61,333 nt of DNA, from positions 9,846-71,178 of the forward strand of contig NZ_NDHW01000056.1 in assembly GCF_002251945.1 (NCBI RefSeq), written 5' to 3'. Positions 8,979-17,377 of this stretch are shown here, one piece after another. The stretch comes from Pseudanabaena sp. SR411 (GTDB lineage Bacteria > Cyanobacteriota > Cyanobacteriia > Pseudanabaenales > Pseudanabaenaceae). Position 1 is the stretch's first letter, and each line of letters starts with the position of its first letter. The position numbers were made by a program, and so were the translations under genes. The notes below the pieces were generated by a model that did no database searches, had not been told where the DNA came from, and saw only the letters and a list, made by a program, of their open reading frames with translations.

Positions 8979-9080
8979 ATACCAAAACACAAAATGGCTT
9001 AGCCATTTTGTGTTTTTAAAGCCCTTGCCATGATTGGTTTTCAATTCACAAAAGTGTGTCACATTTTTGTGAATTGGTAT
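8979..9080. repeat. 102-bp double-hairpin dispersed element, copy 1
   Basis: The element starts ATACCAA and ends TTGGTAT. It contains a perfect hairpin (AAAACACAAAATGGC-TTA-complement, 8984-9016) and a second, imperfect hairpin near the end (CAATTCACAAAAGTG...TTTTTGTGAATTG). Read on the opposite strand, the 102-bp segment at 14351-14452 is the same element with about 80% identity by eye. Both copies are exactly 102 bp. Confidence 0.75.
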
Positions 9081-9183
9081 AATTACAGTGCTTTACGTGG
9101 CAACCCAAACCAAAAAAAATTTAAAAACTTCTGCGAAGTAGGGCTTTTAAAAATTTTCTTGTGATTCTCAAATGTGATGCTCA

Positions 9184-10455
9184 ATGTCCCGACCCCAAAC
9201 ATCTAAACCTTTAGCTAAATCTGCCAAGAAAGGATTTGCCCGATCGCCAATCGCGATCACCCTAAGTGCTTGCCTAATTGTCAAAAATGAAGAGCAGCGC
9301 TTACCAAAATGCTTGGAGAGTTTAAAATCGATTGCCGATGAAATCATTGTCGTCGATACAGGATCGAGCGATCACACAGTTGCGATCGCCAAGAAATATC
9401 AGGCGCGAGTATTTCATTTTGAGTGGTGTGATGATTTCTCACAGGCGCGGAACTATGCGATCGCACAAGCTAAGGGCAAATGGATTTTAGTCATTGATGC
9501 CGATGAAGTTTTGGAGCAAAGTGCGATCGCTATTTTGCAAGAGGTGATGAAACGAGATGATTGTCTAGCCATCAATCTTTTGCGATCGGAAATAGACACA
9601 ACCCAGTCCCCCTATTCCTTAGTATTACGACTATTTCGCAATCATCCTGCGATTACATTTACAGGTATCTATCACGAATCCATTGATCAATCGGTGGTAG
9701 CCTTACAAACGCAAGAACCTCATTGGCAGTTGCTCAATGTAGAAGTTCCAGTTTTACTACATTACGGCTATACGGATAACGAAATTCAACTTAAGCATAA
9801 GTATGAGTTTGCAAAACAATTGATGTATAAGCATTTAGAGTCATTTCCTGATGATAGTTATATGCTCAATAAACTGGGTGCTTTGTACATTAGTAGTCCT
9901 CAAGATCGCGATCGCAATTTAGGAATCGAGCTATTACAAAGAGGATTAGCCTTAATTGATGATCCAGAACAACAAAAGTTAATTTGCTGTGAACTCTATT
10001 ACCATTTGGGGCTTGCCTATCAACAAAATGAAGATTGGGAATTAGCCAAGAGCGCCTATGAACAAGTGATCGCGATAGATGTCCCCAATCTTGTAAAACT
10101 TTCGGCTTATCTAAATCTAGGCAATATCTATCAAGAAAATTATCAAAAAGAAGCGATCGCTTGCTACGAAAAGGTAACTCAAATTGCTCCCAATTTTGCT
10201 CAAGGATATTTTAATTATGGAATTGCGCTCAAAACTTCAGGACGTTTTACCGATGCGATCGCTGCTTACCAAAAAGCAATTACTCTCGAACCGAACTATG
10301 CTGATGCTCATCAAAATCTAGGTGTCGTGCTGATGAAAGTAGGTTATTTCCCAGAAGCGATCGCCTCTTTCACAAGAGCAATCCAACTCCATGAGCTGCA
10401 ACAGAACTATGAAACTGCGGAAATATTGCGATCGGCTTTAAAAGAATTCACGTAA
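9184..10455 (+). CDS. Family 2 glycosyltransferase with C-terminal TPR repeats
   Basis: The N-terminal half (residues about 25-220) is a GT-A family 2 glycosyltransferase. It starts SACLIVKNEEQRLPKCLESL, has EIIVVDTGSSDHT for nucleotide-sugar binding, and the metal-binding DxD in VIDADEVLE. The FSQARNYAIAQAKG stretch is typical of the SunS/TPR-GT2 subgroup. The C-terminal half carries at least three tetratricopeptide repeats (AQGYFNYGIALKTSGRFTDA, then YADAHQNLGVVLMKVGYFPE). These usually bind the acceptor protein or a partner enzyme. The acceptor cannot be read from the sequence. The ATG at 9184 follows the 102-bp repeat element by about 100 bases; no operon partners are seen. Confidence 0.88.
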   Translation: MSRPQTSKPLAKSAKKGFARSPIAITLSACLIVKNEEQRLPKCLESLKSIADEIIVVDTGSSDHTVAIAKKYQARVFHFEWCDDFSQARNYAIAQAKGKWILVIDADEVLEQSAIAILQEVMKRDDCLAINLLRSEIDTTQSPYSLVLRLFRNHPAITFTGIYHESIDQSVVALQTQEPHWQLLNVEVPVLLHYGYTDNEIQLKHKYEFAKQLMYKHLESFPDDSYMLNKLGALYISSPQDRDRNLGIELLQRGLALIDDPEQQKLICCELYYHLGLAYQQNEDWELAKSAYEQVIAIDVPNLVKLSAYLNLGNIYQENYQKEAIACYEKVTQIAPNFAQGYFNYGIALKTSGRFTDAIAAYQKAITLEPNYADAHQNLGVVLMKVGYFPEAIASFTRAIQLHELQQNYETAEILRSALKEFT

Positions 10456-10469
10456 TGGTTCTGCAATTT

Positions 10470-10506
10470 AATTTTGATGGCGTGGCTTTGCCGCGCCATC
10501 AAAATT
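10470..10506. terminator. Hairpin after the glycosyltransferase gene
   Basis: AATTTTGATGGCG-t-GGC pairs with GCC-g-CGCCATCAAAATT around a TTT loop, with a single G-T wobble. It starts 15 bases after the stop codon at 10455 and is a probable terminator of the plus-strand gene. Confidence 0.6.
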
Positions 10507-10519
10507 CGCGCTCTTATTT

Positions 10520-10636
10520 TATAGCTGTCGTCAAGTGTATAAGGACATAAAACCCAAGAAGATAATGGCGGCGCGAAGCGCCGCCATTATCTTCTTGGGT
10601 TTTGCTTTTGTCCTAACACTATCGACGGCAGCTATA
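10520..10636. repeat. TATAGCTG-bounded palindromic element with 26-bp perfect stem
   Basis: A perfect 26-bp inner stem (10549-10574 with 10578-10603, core GGCGGCGC-GAA-GCGCCGCC) sits inside imperfect outer arms. The left arm reads TATAGCTGTCGTC...AAGGACA. The right arm, read in reverse, gives TATAGCTGCCGTC...TAGGACA. It is the most complete copy of a family also seen at 8016, 16690 and, as a half element, near 19598. No coding content. Confidence 0.7.
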
Positions 10637-10652
10637 AAGACTTAAAGGCAAT

Positions 10653-11330
10653 TCATGAATTGCCCCTACTTATGTTTTGTAAAGATTTGATTTGCTCACC
10701 AAGATTTTTTGCTAATACAGCGCGATTAGGACAGACAGAAACTCCTCCATTTCGTAAAGCCTCAGCCGCCCATGTATTGCAATTAAAAGCGGAGAAATAT
10801 CTCGGCACAGCCGCATAGAAGTTACTCACGCCATATTGACCTTTGCCGATCGCTGCTAAGCGATCGCCTTTCTCATTAACTGCAAAGGTCTGCTTCACAT
10901 GAGCAAATAAATTTTGAAATCCCGCCTCTGATAGCTCTATCGGCAAAACAGGAAATTTAAAAAATTTCTCAGGTGCTTCTGCAAAACTTGTCACATGCAT
11001 GACGCTATCCGATGGAATGAAAGCAGCTCGCAGCATCGAAGGAATAGACTGATCACCCGCAAAATAAAACTGGCGATCGCCCCATCCCACTTCCACATAG
11101 GGAGCATCTTTCCATTCTTCTGCACCAAAAGTTTCTCCTGTCTGTTGCGCCCATGCTAAGCCCGAATGCCATTCATGTTGGACGAAATAAATCGTGCGAG
11201 TTTTTACGTTTGGTGCAGGAGGAAATAGCCCCGCAGGTGGACTAGGGCAATAGAGAAAATAACTGGCGATCGCGATCAAAATCCCCAGTAATATTCCTAG
11301 AAATATTGCAGTTTTCTGCTTACGAGTCAT
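10653..11330 (-). CDS. DUF2459 family protein, membrane-anchored
   Basis: The N terminus has one hydrophobic segment (AIFLGILLGILIAIASYFLY, residues about 8-28), suggesting an inner-membrane anchor or uncleaved signal. The rest is a soluble domain with the features I associate with DUF2459 (TIGR02117): FVQHEWHSGLAW, VEVGWGDRQFYF and FNCNTWAAEALRNGGV. The conserved His, Asp and Cys residues suggest an NlpC/P60-like hydrolase fold, but that is inference. I chose the ATG at 11330; the longer reading from 11336 would use TTG. The gene converges on the repeat element at 10520, and its upstream region holds a 51-bp palindrome. Function is unknown. Confidence 0.82.
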   Translation of the reverse strand: MTRKQKTAIFLGILLGILIAIASYFLYCPSPPAGLFPPAPNVKTRTIYFVQHEWHSGLAWAQQTGETFGAEEWKDAPYVEVGWGDRQFYFAGDQSIPSMLRAAFIPSDSVMHVTSFAEAPEKFFKFPVLPIELSEAGFQNLFAHVKQTFAVNEKGDRLAAIGKGQYGVSNFYAAVPRYFSAFNCNTWAAEALRNGGVSVCPNRAVLAKNLGEQIKSLQNISRGNS

Positions 11331-11380
11331 GGGCAATTTTAAAAATATTGTCTATGCTCCAATTATCATAATGTGTTCAT

Positions 11381-11431
11381 GCTAATTTTTAGGATGGGCA
11401 GCGCTTTGCGCCGCCCATCCTAAAAATTAGC
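11381..11431. repeat. Near-perfect 24-bp palindrome between divergent genes
   Basis: GCTAATTTTTAGGATGGGC-a-GCGC pairs with GCGC-c-GCCCATCCTAAAAATTAGC around TTT; there is one mismatch. The flanking genes (DUF2459, minus; Uma2, plus) diverge, so a terminator role is unlikely. The hairpin would lie in a leader or promoter region. Confidence 0.6.
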
Positions 11432-11474
11432 GTAATGTTAAAATAAGTCAATTATCTTTTTATGGAGTTGTGCT

Positions 11475-12173
11475 ATGGTTTCGCAGCTAACCATCTCATC
11501 AACTGAAATTGTTTACCCTGAAAGCGATGGTCAGCCCATGGCAAGCAATACAACGCATTTTATTTGGATTGTCACAATCAAAGAAAATCTTGACTGGTTT
11601 TTTAGTCAACATCAAAATAGTGATCTGAAGATTTTTGTTGCAGGTGATTTGTTATGGTATCCCGTCCAAGGACGCAATGATCTCTCGACTGCTCCTGATA
11701 TCATGGTGGCGATCGGTAGACCAAGAGGACATCGAGGTTCTTACAAACAATGGTTAGAAGATAATATTCCTCCACAAGTTGTATTTGAGATTCTCTCTCC
11801 CACAAATACGCGAGAAGAGATGGATAAAAAACTTCTTTTTTATGATCGCTATGGTGTGGAAGAATATTACATTTATAACTATGAGGCTAATCACCTAGGT
11901 GTATGGCTAAGAGAGCGTGATGGTGGACTATCTCCAATTTTCATTGAGCGCAAGTGGCAAAGCCCCAGATTGGGAATGCAATTTGAAATTACCGATGAAA
12001 CTTTAAAAATGTTTCATTCTGATGGTACTGCTTTTTTAAGTTATGCCGAAATTCAAGATTTATTAGTAAAAGAAAGAGAACGCGCTGACTCAGCAACACA
12101 ACGTGCTGAAGCTGAAAGACAACGAGCCGATCGCCTTGCGGCAAAACTTAGAGAATTAGGAATTGAGCCATAA
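11475..12173 (+). CDS. Uma2 family restriction endonuclease-like protein
   Basis: The 232-residue product matches the Uma2/DUF820 family, a PD-(D/E)XK nuclease fold that is greatly expanded in cyanobacteria. Visible family features are FVAGDLLWYPVQG, the metal-site Asp in STAPDIMVAIG, the catalytic E-x-K region VVFEILSPTNTREEMDKKL, and YGVEEYYIYN. The last 35 residues form an acidic and basic heptad coiled coil (ERADSATQRAEAERQRADRL), common in this family and probably for oligomerisation. The cellular role is not established. Its TAA stop is the left edge of a shared terminator with chlD. Confidence 0.9.
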   Translation: MVSQLTISSTEIVYPESDGQPMASNTTHFIWIVTIKENLDWFFSQHQNSDLKIFVAGDLLWYPVQGRNDLSTAPDIMVAIGRPRGHRGSYKQWLEDNIPPQVVFEILSPTNTREEMDKKLLFYDRYGVEEYYIYNYEANHLGVWLRERDGGLSPIFIERKWQSPRLGMQFEITDETLKMFHSDGTAFLSYAEIQDLLVKERERADSATQRAEAERQRADRLAAKLRELGIEP

Positions 12174-12207
12174 AAAAAGAAAGGGTGCTTTGCACCCTTT
12201 CTTTTTT
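12173..12207. terminator. Bidirectional terminator shared by the Uma2 gene and chlD
   Basis: Perfect 16-bp stem, AAAAAAGAAAGGGTGC and its complement, with a three-base TTT loop. It touches the Uma2 stop codon on the left and the chlD stop (12206-12208) on the right. Both strands show a GC stem followed by six T, so it can serve both convergent genes. Confidence 0.85.
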
Positions 12208-14254
12208 AGTTACGCAGATCGGCGATCGCACTGAGAGCGACATTGGCGATCGCTTGATCAGTTGCCTTAGGCAAATGGTAATACTTGCCACCACCTGCGG
12301 CGGCGAGTTCCTTGGCAAATCCCGTAGATACGAATTTGTTTTCCGTATCGATAACCAACAGCCCTAAATTCAAAGCCCGAATCTTACGACAAATATCGAT
12401 TAATTCGGCTTTGATATCAGGCTTGTTTTCAGGATCGATGGGTTCACCCTGCGATCGCGCTAAAGGCACATTGCCGCGACCATCGGTAATCGCCACAATC
12501 GTCACTGAACCAACATCACCCGACTGTCTAGCATTCATCGCCACCCGCACAGCCTGCGTTAAGCCATGCGCTAGCGGTGAACCACCACCACAGGGCATCG
12601 TATCAAGACGACGACGTGCTGCCTCAATAGAACGGGTGGGCGGTAACAATACATCGGCTTTTTCGCCTCGGAAGGGAATTAGCGAAATTTGGTCACGGTT
12701 CTGATAGCTATCGGTAAGCATCCGTAAAGCTGCACCCTTAGCCGACTGCATCCGATTGAGTGCCATTGAACCCGATGCATCTACTAAGAAAATTGTCAGT
12801 GCTCCCGCCTTACGTGCTAGCTTCTTCGCTCTGATGTCCACATCCTCAACGATCACTTTGCGATGGGGTTGACGCAATCTTCGCGCTTTTTGATAAGGAG
12901 CTGAAGCGCGGAGGGTGGCATCAACGGCAATGCGATCGCTCTTTCCTTGAGGCAAAACTGGCTTAATATAACGTCCCCGTTCTTGGGAATAGATCAGGTT
13001 GCGCGTACCAGATCGCCCCTGCTTTTGCATCGACTGAGCAAAGAAGAGAACTTCAGGATCGAGAATTACACCTTCAGGATCAAAGACAAACTCTTCAGGA
13101 ATTTCAGGAGATTCATCCTGCTCTTGATCTTGTTCCTGATCCTCTTGATTATCATCCTGCTCCTGTTCGCCATCGTCTTGATTTGGGGGAGGCGGTGGCG
13201 CTTGTTGCTGCTGTTGCTGTTCAGGTTGTTGTTGCTCAGGAGAAAGAGGCGATCGCGGTACGATTACCAATTCCACTGCTTGACGCAGATCGTCAGCATT
13301 AACTTGAGTCCGACTTTCCAACGCCGCCGCCGCCTTCGCTACCCGTAAAGCAAACAACTCAGCACGATGTCCTTGCACTCCACCCCGCACTGCTTCCGCA
13401 ACGAGATACTGAATCTGCGCCCTAGAAATCGTCACATCAGTAAGCCATTCTCGCGCCAAAATAATCTGTGTTCGCAGATCGTCAATATCCGAGTCATAGC
13501 TACTCAAAAAGGCTTCAGGAGAATTGGCATAGCCCAATACCATATCTACTGCTTCCACTCGTTGATCGAGTGAGAGAACTCCATCAGCCGAAAGATTAAT
13601 CGCAATCCGATCCATCAGATGTTCGCCTAAAATACCCTCTTCAGGGTTATAGGTGGCAATCAGCAAAGGTTGACAGGGATGTTGATAGCTAATGCCTTCG
13701 CGTTCGACTTGGTTATAGCCTGTAGAGAGAACAGAAAGTAGTAAATTAGAAATCTGAGGATCGAGTAAATTAATTTCGTCAATATAGAGAACGCCCCGAT
13801 GCGCTTCTGCTAAAATCCCTGGCTGAAATACAGTTTGACCTTCGCGCACCGAACGACTTACATCCACAGAACCAATCAGCCGATCTTCGGTAATTCCCAA
13901 CGGAATTTGGATGAATGGCGCAGGAATAACTTTGGTGGCAATTTCGCTCTTGTCTTTGTCCTTCATCGCCTTGACTAGAGCATCGTCCCATGTGTCGGGC
14001 TTAGTTGGATCGCAGTTACTAAGAGACTCAACGGCAACTTCGATGGGAGGCAGCAGGGCATGAATCCCACGCGCAAGGACGGATTTGGCAGTGCCGCGTC
14101 TACCTGCGAGGGCAATGCCACCGATCGCAGGATCGATCGCTGCTAGCAGTAAAGCGGTTTTAATCGCTTCTTGACCGACCACAGCCGCTAGCGGAAATGT
14201 GATGGGTGTGTTAGAGATATTTGTGGTTAGGTTGGTGGGCGGCGAAGATACCAT
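12206..14254 (-). CDS. chlD: Magnesium chelatase subunit D (ChlD)
   Basis: Subunit of the ChlH/ChlI/ChlD enzyme that inserts Mg2+ into protoporphyrin IX, the first committed step of chlorophyll synthesis. The 682-residue chain has the expected three parts. The N-terminal AAA+ domain has the P-loop-like [10 protein letters not shown] and the [20 protein letters not shown] block. The central linker of about 50 residues is Gln-, Pro- and Asp/Glu-rich. The C-terminal von Willebrand A domain has the MIDAS motif [10 protein letters not shown] near residue 492 and [10 protein letters not shown]. Length agrees with cyanobacterial ChlD. The ATG is at 14254. No chlI or chlH is adjacent. Confidence 0.96.
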   Translation of the reverse strand: MVSSPPTNLTTNISNTPITFPLAAVVGQEAIKTALLLAAIDPAIGGIALAGRRGTAKSVLARGIHALLPPIEVAVESLSNCDPTKPDTWDDALVKAMKDKDKSEIATKVIPAPFIQIPLGITEDRLIGSVDVSRSVREGQTVFQPGILAEAHRGVLYIDEINLLDPQISNLLLSVLSTGYNQVEREGISYQHPCQPLLIATYNPEEGILGEHLMDRIAINLSADGVLSLDQRVEAVDMVLGYANSPEAFLSSYDSDIDDLRTQIILAREWLTDVTISRAQIQYLVAEAVRGGVQGHRAELFALRVAKAAAALESRTQVNADDLRQAVELVIVPRSPLSPEQQQPEQQQQQQAPPPPPNQDDGEQEQDDNQEDQEQDQEQDESPEIPEEFVFDPEGVILDPEVLFFAQSMQKQGRSGTRNLIYSQERGRYIKPVLPQGKSDRIAVDATLRASAPYQKARRLRQPHRKVIVEDVDIRAKKLARKAGALTIFLVDASGSMALNRMQSAKGAALRMLTDSYQNRDQISLIPFRGEKADVLLPPTRSIEAARRRLDTMPCGGGSPLAHGLTQAVRVAMNARQSGDVGSVTIVAITDGRGNVPLARSQGEPIDPENKPDIKAELIDICRKIRALNLGLLVIDTENKFVSTGFAKELAAAGGGKYYHLPKATDQAIANVALSAIADLRN

Positions 14255-14350
14255 GCGATCGAGTTATAGGTTGGAAAATATAAAAAAATTTGGAAATGAA
14301 ATTTTAAGCTTCGGGTCAATTATAGCGTTTAGTCGTCTAAGCTAAAATTT

Positions 14351-14452
14351 ATACCAATACACAAAAGTATCGGCACACTTTTGTGTATTGAAAATCAAAC
14401 CCAGTAAGGATTTTAAAAACACAAATGGCTATGCCATTTTGTGTTTTGGTAT
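14351..14452. repeat. 102-bp double-hairpin dispersed element, copy 2 (inverted relative to copy 1)
   Basis: Begins ATACCAA and ends TTGGTAT. It contains hairpins CAATACACAAAAGT...ACTTTTGTGTATTG (14355-14390) and AAAACACAAATGGC-TAT-GCCATTTTGTGTTTT (14416-14447). It is the reverse-complement counterpart of 8979-9080. The rest of the 308-base gap between chlD and the TrpD2-like gene holds only a short open stretch at 14482-14566 (LEQLEKLFEETTQEQYTKK), possibly a gene remnant I cannot identify. Confidence 0.75.
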
Positions 14453-14562
14453 TTTCTCTAGCTCAATCAGTGAAGCTTTGCCCTAGAACAACTAGAAAAA
14501 TTGTTTGAAGAAACCACGCAAGAGCAATACACAAAGAAACTATCGTTTTTGATTTTGAGAAG

Positions 14563-15591
14563 TTAAGCTCGTAAATCCTCTAATTTCTGAAATGCTCTAC
14601 CACTGCTGATGATTTCTTGGGCATGGGCGATCGCCTCGGTAATTTCATCATGTAGTCCATAGAGCCAGAGATAGAATCCACAGTTCCATAACACGGAGTT
14701 AAGGTATTCGGAAGGTTCGGCTTTGAGAGCAGAGATAATTTTTATCGCCATTTCCGAATCATCAGCGATCGCAGGATCTTCAGAGCTAAATCCATAGTTT
14801 CTTGCGGATAGAGTCAGGCGCTCAAAGTGATCCCCATGATTGATACCGATGATCGCTGTACGCGATCGCGGCAAGTCCACACTTCCCTCCCAACCCTTGA
14901 CCGTAGCAAATTCGGTAATACCATGCTGAGCAAAGGCTTCGCGAATATTAGTTTCGGTAGGCGGATGGACAAACCCTGAGACGATGAATTGTTTGCCTTG
15001 ATAGGGAGACCACATTAGCTCAAGGGTCGCAAAGGGTGGACGTTTGCCAATTTGCTCGCGATAGGGAACTAGCCCTTGGGCAAGGGGAAAATGTTTGGGC
15101 AAATAGACAAATCCCAAATTTTTGGTTTCTAGATTGAATTGCACTTGCTCAATGGTCAGATCCTGCCAATTTAGCCCCAAAGCTTGCCAAATTTCGATAA
15201 AAGGTAAACCTTCTTTAGTTGGCATCCGATCGCCCCCATGCATCAAGATCGGAATACCTGCTGCTGCTAAAACGATCGCCGTTACAGGACTAACTGGTGC
15301 AGTCTTTGATCTGCCATCATAGGGCGATCCCAGTACTAAAACTTGTTTATGGGATGCGATCGGCGCTAGCTTTGCCCCCAGCAGTTTATAAGCATCGAGC
15401 ATCCCTGCTAGTTCCTCACTAGTTGGACGTTTAATCCGATGGGCGATCATAAATGCGCCGATCTGAGCAGGAGTAGCAATTCCTTGCAACATCATGACCG
15501 TAGCAGCCTCAGCCTCTTGGCGCGTTAGGCTTTTGCTGGTATGTGTACCACTACCAACTTTACGCAAAAATTCGCGAAATTCTTTACTCAT
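14563..15591 (-). CDS. Anthranilate phosphoribosyltransferase family protein (TrpD2-like)
   Basis: The 342-residue protein has the nucleoside phosphorylase/TrpD fold: an N-terminal helical domain (SLTRQEAEAATVMMLQGIAT, residues about 18-40) followed by the alpha/beta catalytic part. True TrpD carries a GTGGD loop and a KHGNRxxSS motif. Here the corresponding positions read VLGSPYDGRSKTAPVSP and LMHGGDRMPTKEG. It therefore fits the TrpD2/YbiB-type group, which has been linked to nucleic-acid binding rather than tryptophan synthesis. I do not call it trpD. The ATG at 15591 gives the expected N-terminal start. No trp genes are adjacent. Confidence 0.82.
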   Translation of the reverse strand: MSKEFREFLRKVGSGTHTSKSLTRQEAEAATVMMLQGIATPAQIGAFMIAHRIKRPTSEELAGMLDAYKLLGAKLAPIASHKQVLVLGSPYDGRSKTAPVSPVTAIVLAAAGIPILMHGGDRMPTKEGLPFIEIWQALGLNWQDLTIEQVQFNLETKNLGFVYLPKHFPLAQGLVPYREQIGKRPPFATLELMWSPYQGKQFIVSGFVHPPTETNIREAFAQHGITEFATVKGWEGSVDLPRSRTAIIGINHGDHFERLTLSARNYGFSSEDPAIADDSEMAIKIISALKAEPSEYLNSVLWNCGFYLWLYGLHDEITEAIAHAQEIISSGRAFQKLEDLRA

Positions 15592-15673
15592 TACTTTACG
15601 GGTGAATTTAATGCAAAAGTCGATTAGATGTTGAATTATAGCCTAGAAAGTAGAGAGTATCTGCTTTCTAGGT

Positions 15674-16597
15674 TTATAGTGCGCTTTTGAAAACGACAGG
15701 AATTTCCTGCTGAATCATTTGGGCTGCCAGTTTACAAAAATATTGAATTGGCGGAATTTGAATACGATCGCTGGTAGTAACAAGCACAATTTCGCGAGTT
15801 AGACAGGGATCATTGAGCGATCGCACTACTAAGTCTGGATCATGATTTAATTCCACCAAAAAGGTTTCTGGAAGCAAGGCTAACAAACTGCCTTGCTTAA
15901 CTACGCCTCGAAAAGCTTCTAGAGAATTAAGCTCTAGAGCTGCATGTAATCGTAGCCCTTGGCGATTGAACTGATCTTGGACAAGACGCTGCAATCCATA
16001 GCCATCTTTGAATACAGCTTGGGGGACATTATTCAAATCTTTCCATGTTAGCGATTCTTTTTTACAGAGGGGATGATTAACAGGCAGCAAAAGTTGGATT
16101 TTTTCTTCATATAGGCGTTCAACTACCATTTCGGAACTGGCAATTAAAAATGGATTATTCATCACGATCGCAATATCTATCAAGCCATCCTTGAGAACCT
16201 TCAGAGCGCGATCGCTTCCTAAAGTCGTTACTCGTAACTGGACATTGGGATAAACCTTAGAAAATCTTTGCAATATCGGTGGTAACTGATAAGCACATGC
16301 TGAAGGAATCCCCGCGACACAAAGCTCTGTTTGTTTGCCTGCTTGCAAATCAAGTAACTCTTGTTCGGCTGTTGACCAAAGCTGACAAATTTTCTTAGCA
16401 TGGGGTAACAGGCGATCGCCGCCCAGAGTTAGCTTCGCATTCCCCTGACGATGAAACAAAGATATGCCGACAGTTGCTTCCAAAGACTGCACCTGTCGGC
16501 TGATAGTTGATTGACTAACTCCACATTTCTGCGCTGCCTGTTGAAAGTTTCCTGTTTCCGCAACTGCCAAAAAAGCCTGTAACTGTTCCAAACGCAT
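15674..16597 (-). CDS. LysR family transcriptional regulator
   Basis: The 307-residue product begins with the LysR winged helix-turn-helix (MRLEQLQAFLAVAETGNFQQ, then CGVSQSTISRQVQSLE, residues 1-60). A type 2 periplasmic-binding-like effector domain follows (residues about 90-300, with QTELCVAGIPSACAYQLPPIL, LIDIAIVMNNP and LLALLPETFLV). Such proteins activate divergent or nearby genes in response to a small metabolite. The upstream gene start is about 1 kb away and no obvious target is adjacent, so the regulon is unknown. It does not clearly match RbcR, NtcB, CmpR or NdhR from memory. Confidence 0.92.
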   Translation of the reverse strand: MRLEQLQAFLAVAETGNFQQAAQKCGVSQSTISRQVQSLEATVGISLFHRQGNAKLTLGGDRLLPHAKKICQLWSTAEQELLDLQAGKQTELCVAGIPSACAYQLPPILQRFSKVYPNVQLRVTTLGSDRALKVLKDGLIDIAIVMNNPFLIASSEMVVERLYEEKIQLLLPVNHPLCKKESLTWKDLNNVPQAVFKDGYGLQRLVQDQFNRQGLRLHAALELNSLEAFRGVVKQGSLLALLPETFLVELNHDPDLVVRSLNDPCLTREIVLVTTSDRIQIPPIQYFCKLAAQMIQQEIPVVFKSAL

Positions 16598-16689
16598 GAA
16601 AAATCAATGATGGTTTTAGTTGTGTCTGCCATCATTAAGCAACTTCTGGGGTTTTAGAAAAGTAGCGCTAGTAACAAGTAATCCCAATT

Positions 16690-16772
16690 TATAGCTGTCG
16701 CCAGTCTTGCTAGGACATAAAACCAAAAGACGGGTGGCGGAGCTTTGCCCCGCCAATCGTCTTCTGGTTTTA
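16690..16772. repeat. TATAGCTGTCG element, truncated or imperfect copy
   Basis: The left arm TATAGCTGTCG...AGGACATAAAACC matches the element at 10520. It is followed by an imperfect hairpin (AAAACCAAAAGACG...CGTCTTCTGGTTTT) with a GGCGGAGCTTTGCCCCGCC centre. The outer right arm is missing. The hairpin abuts the stop of the small membrane protein gene (16770) and may terminate it. Confidence 0.55.
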
Positions 16773-17174
16773 TTTAACTAATGATTCACCAAAGGTGCGA
16801 ATTGTGGGCAATGTATCCGTAAACCATCCCAAGCCTAGCCCTGCGCCAGCGGTTAACACAAGAATAAAGAAACTCAATCCGCGATTATGGGCTAAAAAAG
16901 CACGTAGTTCATTTCTTGCCACATACATCAGCAACACCCAGACAATACTGATCCCTAAAGACAATGCAAACTGCGACTTTTGATAAAAGACAAATATCAC
17001 GGCTGCGATCGCCCATCCTACGGAGAATAACCAGTCCACTCCAAAAGCGATCGCCCCTGCGGGAATCCAGATCCGCCAATCAGCCTTGTGAATCGAAAGC
17101 AACCATCCATAGGCAATATAACCAATTAACACAAGAGTCAATGATAGGAGCGGTAAATTTCGTAAAGCACGCAT
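16770..17174 (-). CDS. Small four-helix membrane protein, unknown function
   Basis: The 134-residue protein has four hydrophobic segments: LPLLSLTLVLIGYIAYGWLL (about 7-26), the DWLFSVGWAIAAVIFVFY region (47-64), ALSLGISIVWVLLMYVA (70-86) and LSFFILVLTAGAGLGLGWF (98-117). I recognise no conserved domain with confidence; such short multi-pass proteins are common and mostly uncharacterised in cyanobacteria. The ATG at 17174 precedes a short basic N terminus (MRALRN). It stands alone between repeat-containing intergenic regions. Confidence 0.7.
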   Translation of the reverse strand: MRALRNLPLLSLTLVLIGYIAYGWLLSIHKADWRIWIPAGAIAFGVDWLFSVGWAIAAVIFVFYQKSQFALSLGISIVWVLLMYVARNELRAFLAHNRGLSFFILVLTAGAGLGLGWFTDTLPTIRTFGESLVK

Positions 17175-17250
17175 AATTTTGATCTTTTAAAGTAAGAGTA
17201 TTAGTCACAGGTTATAGCGAAAAGTACTACATCTAAGTAGCTATTACCCA

Positions 17251-17292
17251 AACCCGTAAGGTTTCGCCCCTGCGGGGCGCGTTTGGGTTTGT
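17251..17292. repeat. Imperfect palindrome downstream of the adenylate cyclase gene
   Basis: CCAAAC...GGTTTCGCCCC-TGC-GGGGCGCG...GTTTGG forms a bulged hairpin with a strong GCCCC/GGGGC core. It lies in the 203-base gap between the cyclase stop (17378) and the membrane protein start (17174). It could end the cyclase transcript but has no clean T run. Confidence 0.4.
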
Positions 17293-17377
17293 AATTAATT
17301 ATGCCTATCTACTTACACCAATTTGCCATCTAAAACCTACTAGTAGTATTGCGTCCGCAATACTATCTTCCTTAGAT

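Noticed and set aside
12285-12704. Plus-strand open frame of 139 codons
   Set aside because: It is antisense to the VWA part of chlD and has no plausible product.
14563-15591. Tryptophan-pathway TrpD
   Set aside because: The GTGGD and KHGNR motifs of anthranilate phosphoribosyltransferase are altered; assigned to the TrpD2-like group instead.
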